DNA from: Actinoplanes xinjiangensis | Lineage (GTDB): Bacteria; Actinomycetota; Actinomycetes; Mycobacteriales; Micromonosporaceae | Reading direction: 5' to 3' | NCBI RefSeq assembly: GCF_003148685.1 | Contig: NZ_QGGR01000036.1 | Coordinates: forward strand, 1 to 64,000 | DNA: 64,000 nt | Shown here: piece after piece, positions 63,474-64,000 of the stretch | How the letters are laid out: the number at the start of each line of letters is the position of its first letter | Numbering within the stretch: position 1 is the stretch's first letter | Made by a program: the position numbers and the translations under genes | Notes under the pieces: generated by a model | The model's input: the letters and a program-made list of their open reading frames with translations, nothing else | The model's database searches: none | What the model was told of the DNA's origin: nothing

Positions 63474-64000
63474 AGGTACGCCCCGCGAGCCCCGCCGAGC
63501 GCAAGAGGCACCACCACTCCCCCGGCCCACGGCGGTCACCCGAGGGCTGCGCTCCGAGCCCGCAGCCCTCGGTGGCGATGCCCGCACCCGCGCACCAACC
63601 GTGGCCGTGGCATGACCGGCGATCGGCGGGGTGACCCGCCGCCGAGTGGGCAGCGCAGGCCCGGCAACGGGGAGAAATCGCTGCTCAGCAATGCACTGCC
63701 ATCCAGGAGCCGAAGAAAGCGGGCATCGACCGGAACCGTCATGCCCCGATCCTGCCCGCCGGGTACGACATTTTTCGGCCGCCCAGCGCCGGGCCCGGGT
63801 GGCCGTCTCCAGACCGGCACACCCGAGCCCACGAACTCCCGGCTCCGACACCTGCGCATCTCCAGCGAGACGGACCCGAATGGGCACTCTGCGGCTACGG
63901 GAGACAGCGTTCCGGTTCCGGTCGATCTCTAGCGGGACGGGGCCGGAGTGGGGTCGGGAGTGGGCGTGCGGCGGCTGCGGGAGACGGCGACACCGGCCAG
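63474..64000. other. Terminal non-coding stretch
   Basis: The last 527 bases contain several overlapping open frames on both strands, rich in Arg, Pro, Gly and Ser and without any domain, start signal or ribosome site. I see no gene here. A gene may begin beyond the window edge. Confidence 0.45.

Noticed and set aside
63459..63932. Open frames at the right edge on both strands
   Set aside because: Low-complexity Arg/Pro/Gly translations with no ribosome site or domain.

Overview
The window is high-GC actinobacterial chromosome, most likely Micromonosporaceae (Actinoplanes/Micromonospora-like). The evidence is the base composition, frequent GTG/TTG starts, tandem universal stress proteins, GAF-ANTAR and Acg-type nitroreductase genes, and the cmk-der core pair. 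This assignment is inference; there is no rRNA to settle it.

Left part (1-11,150), accessory metabolism and stress: the 3' end of a cation P-type ATPase, three universal stress proteins in a row (220-2,611), two membrane-anchored alpha/beta hydrolases, a cupin, an Acg-type nitroreductase, a GAF-ANTAR RNA-binding regulator with a neighbouring orphan ANTAR domain, a YihY/BrkB membrane protein and a small immunity-like protein. An intact IS30-family transposase gene (11,207-12,430) marks the edge of the next region.

Central part (12,567-59,797), a dense anti-mobile-element island. From left to right: (1) a complete type II Wadjet operon jetA-jetB-jetC-jetD (minus strand). (2) A divergent pPIWI-RE operon with four genes: a tandem RecB/Cas4-like nuclease with Fe-S cysteines, a Y-domain restriction endonuclease, a DinG/XPD-like Fe-S helicase and the pPIWI-RE protein. 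(3) A Septu pair ptuA-ptuB, convergent with pPIWI-RE. (4) A stand-alone DUF2220 (type I JetD C-terminal) protein. (5) A class 1 DISARM system on the minus strand, drmD-drmMI ... drmA-drmB-drmC, followed by a PD-(D/E)XK-like gene. DISARM is split by a 5-kb opposite-strand block carrying a DUF262-HNH-RAMA protein, a fused N6-methyltransferase/specificity protein and a two-helix membrane peptide. (6) A RelE-like/UvrD-like helicase fusion divergent from drmD. (7) A tyrosine recombinase. (8) A PIN toxin / Panacea antitoxin pair.

The most unusual things visible are the internally duplicated and partly degenerate nuclease that opens the pPIWI-RE operon; the split DISARM locus; a sharply AT-richer segment replacing the target-recognition part of drmMI; and an apparent frameshift at the 5' end of drmMI. 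Together the first three suggest a locus being actively reassembled, with specificity exchange in the methyltransferase.

Right part (60,405-64,000), core chromosome: tRNA-Pro(GGG) with a textbook intrinsic terminator, der and cmk (translationally coupled), and an enoyl-CoA hydratase/isomerase gene with a palindromic operator-like site in front of it.
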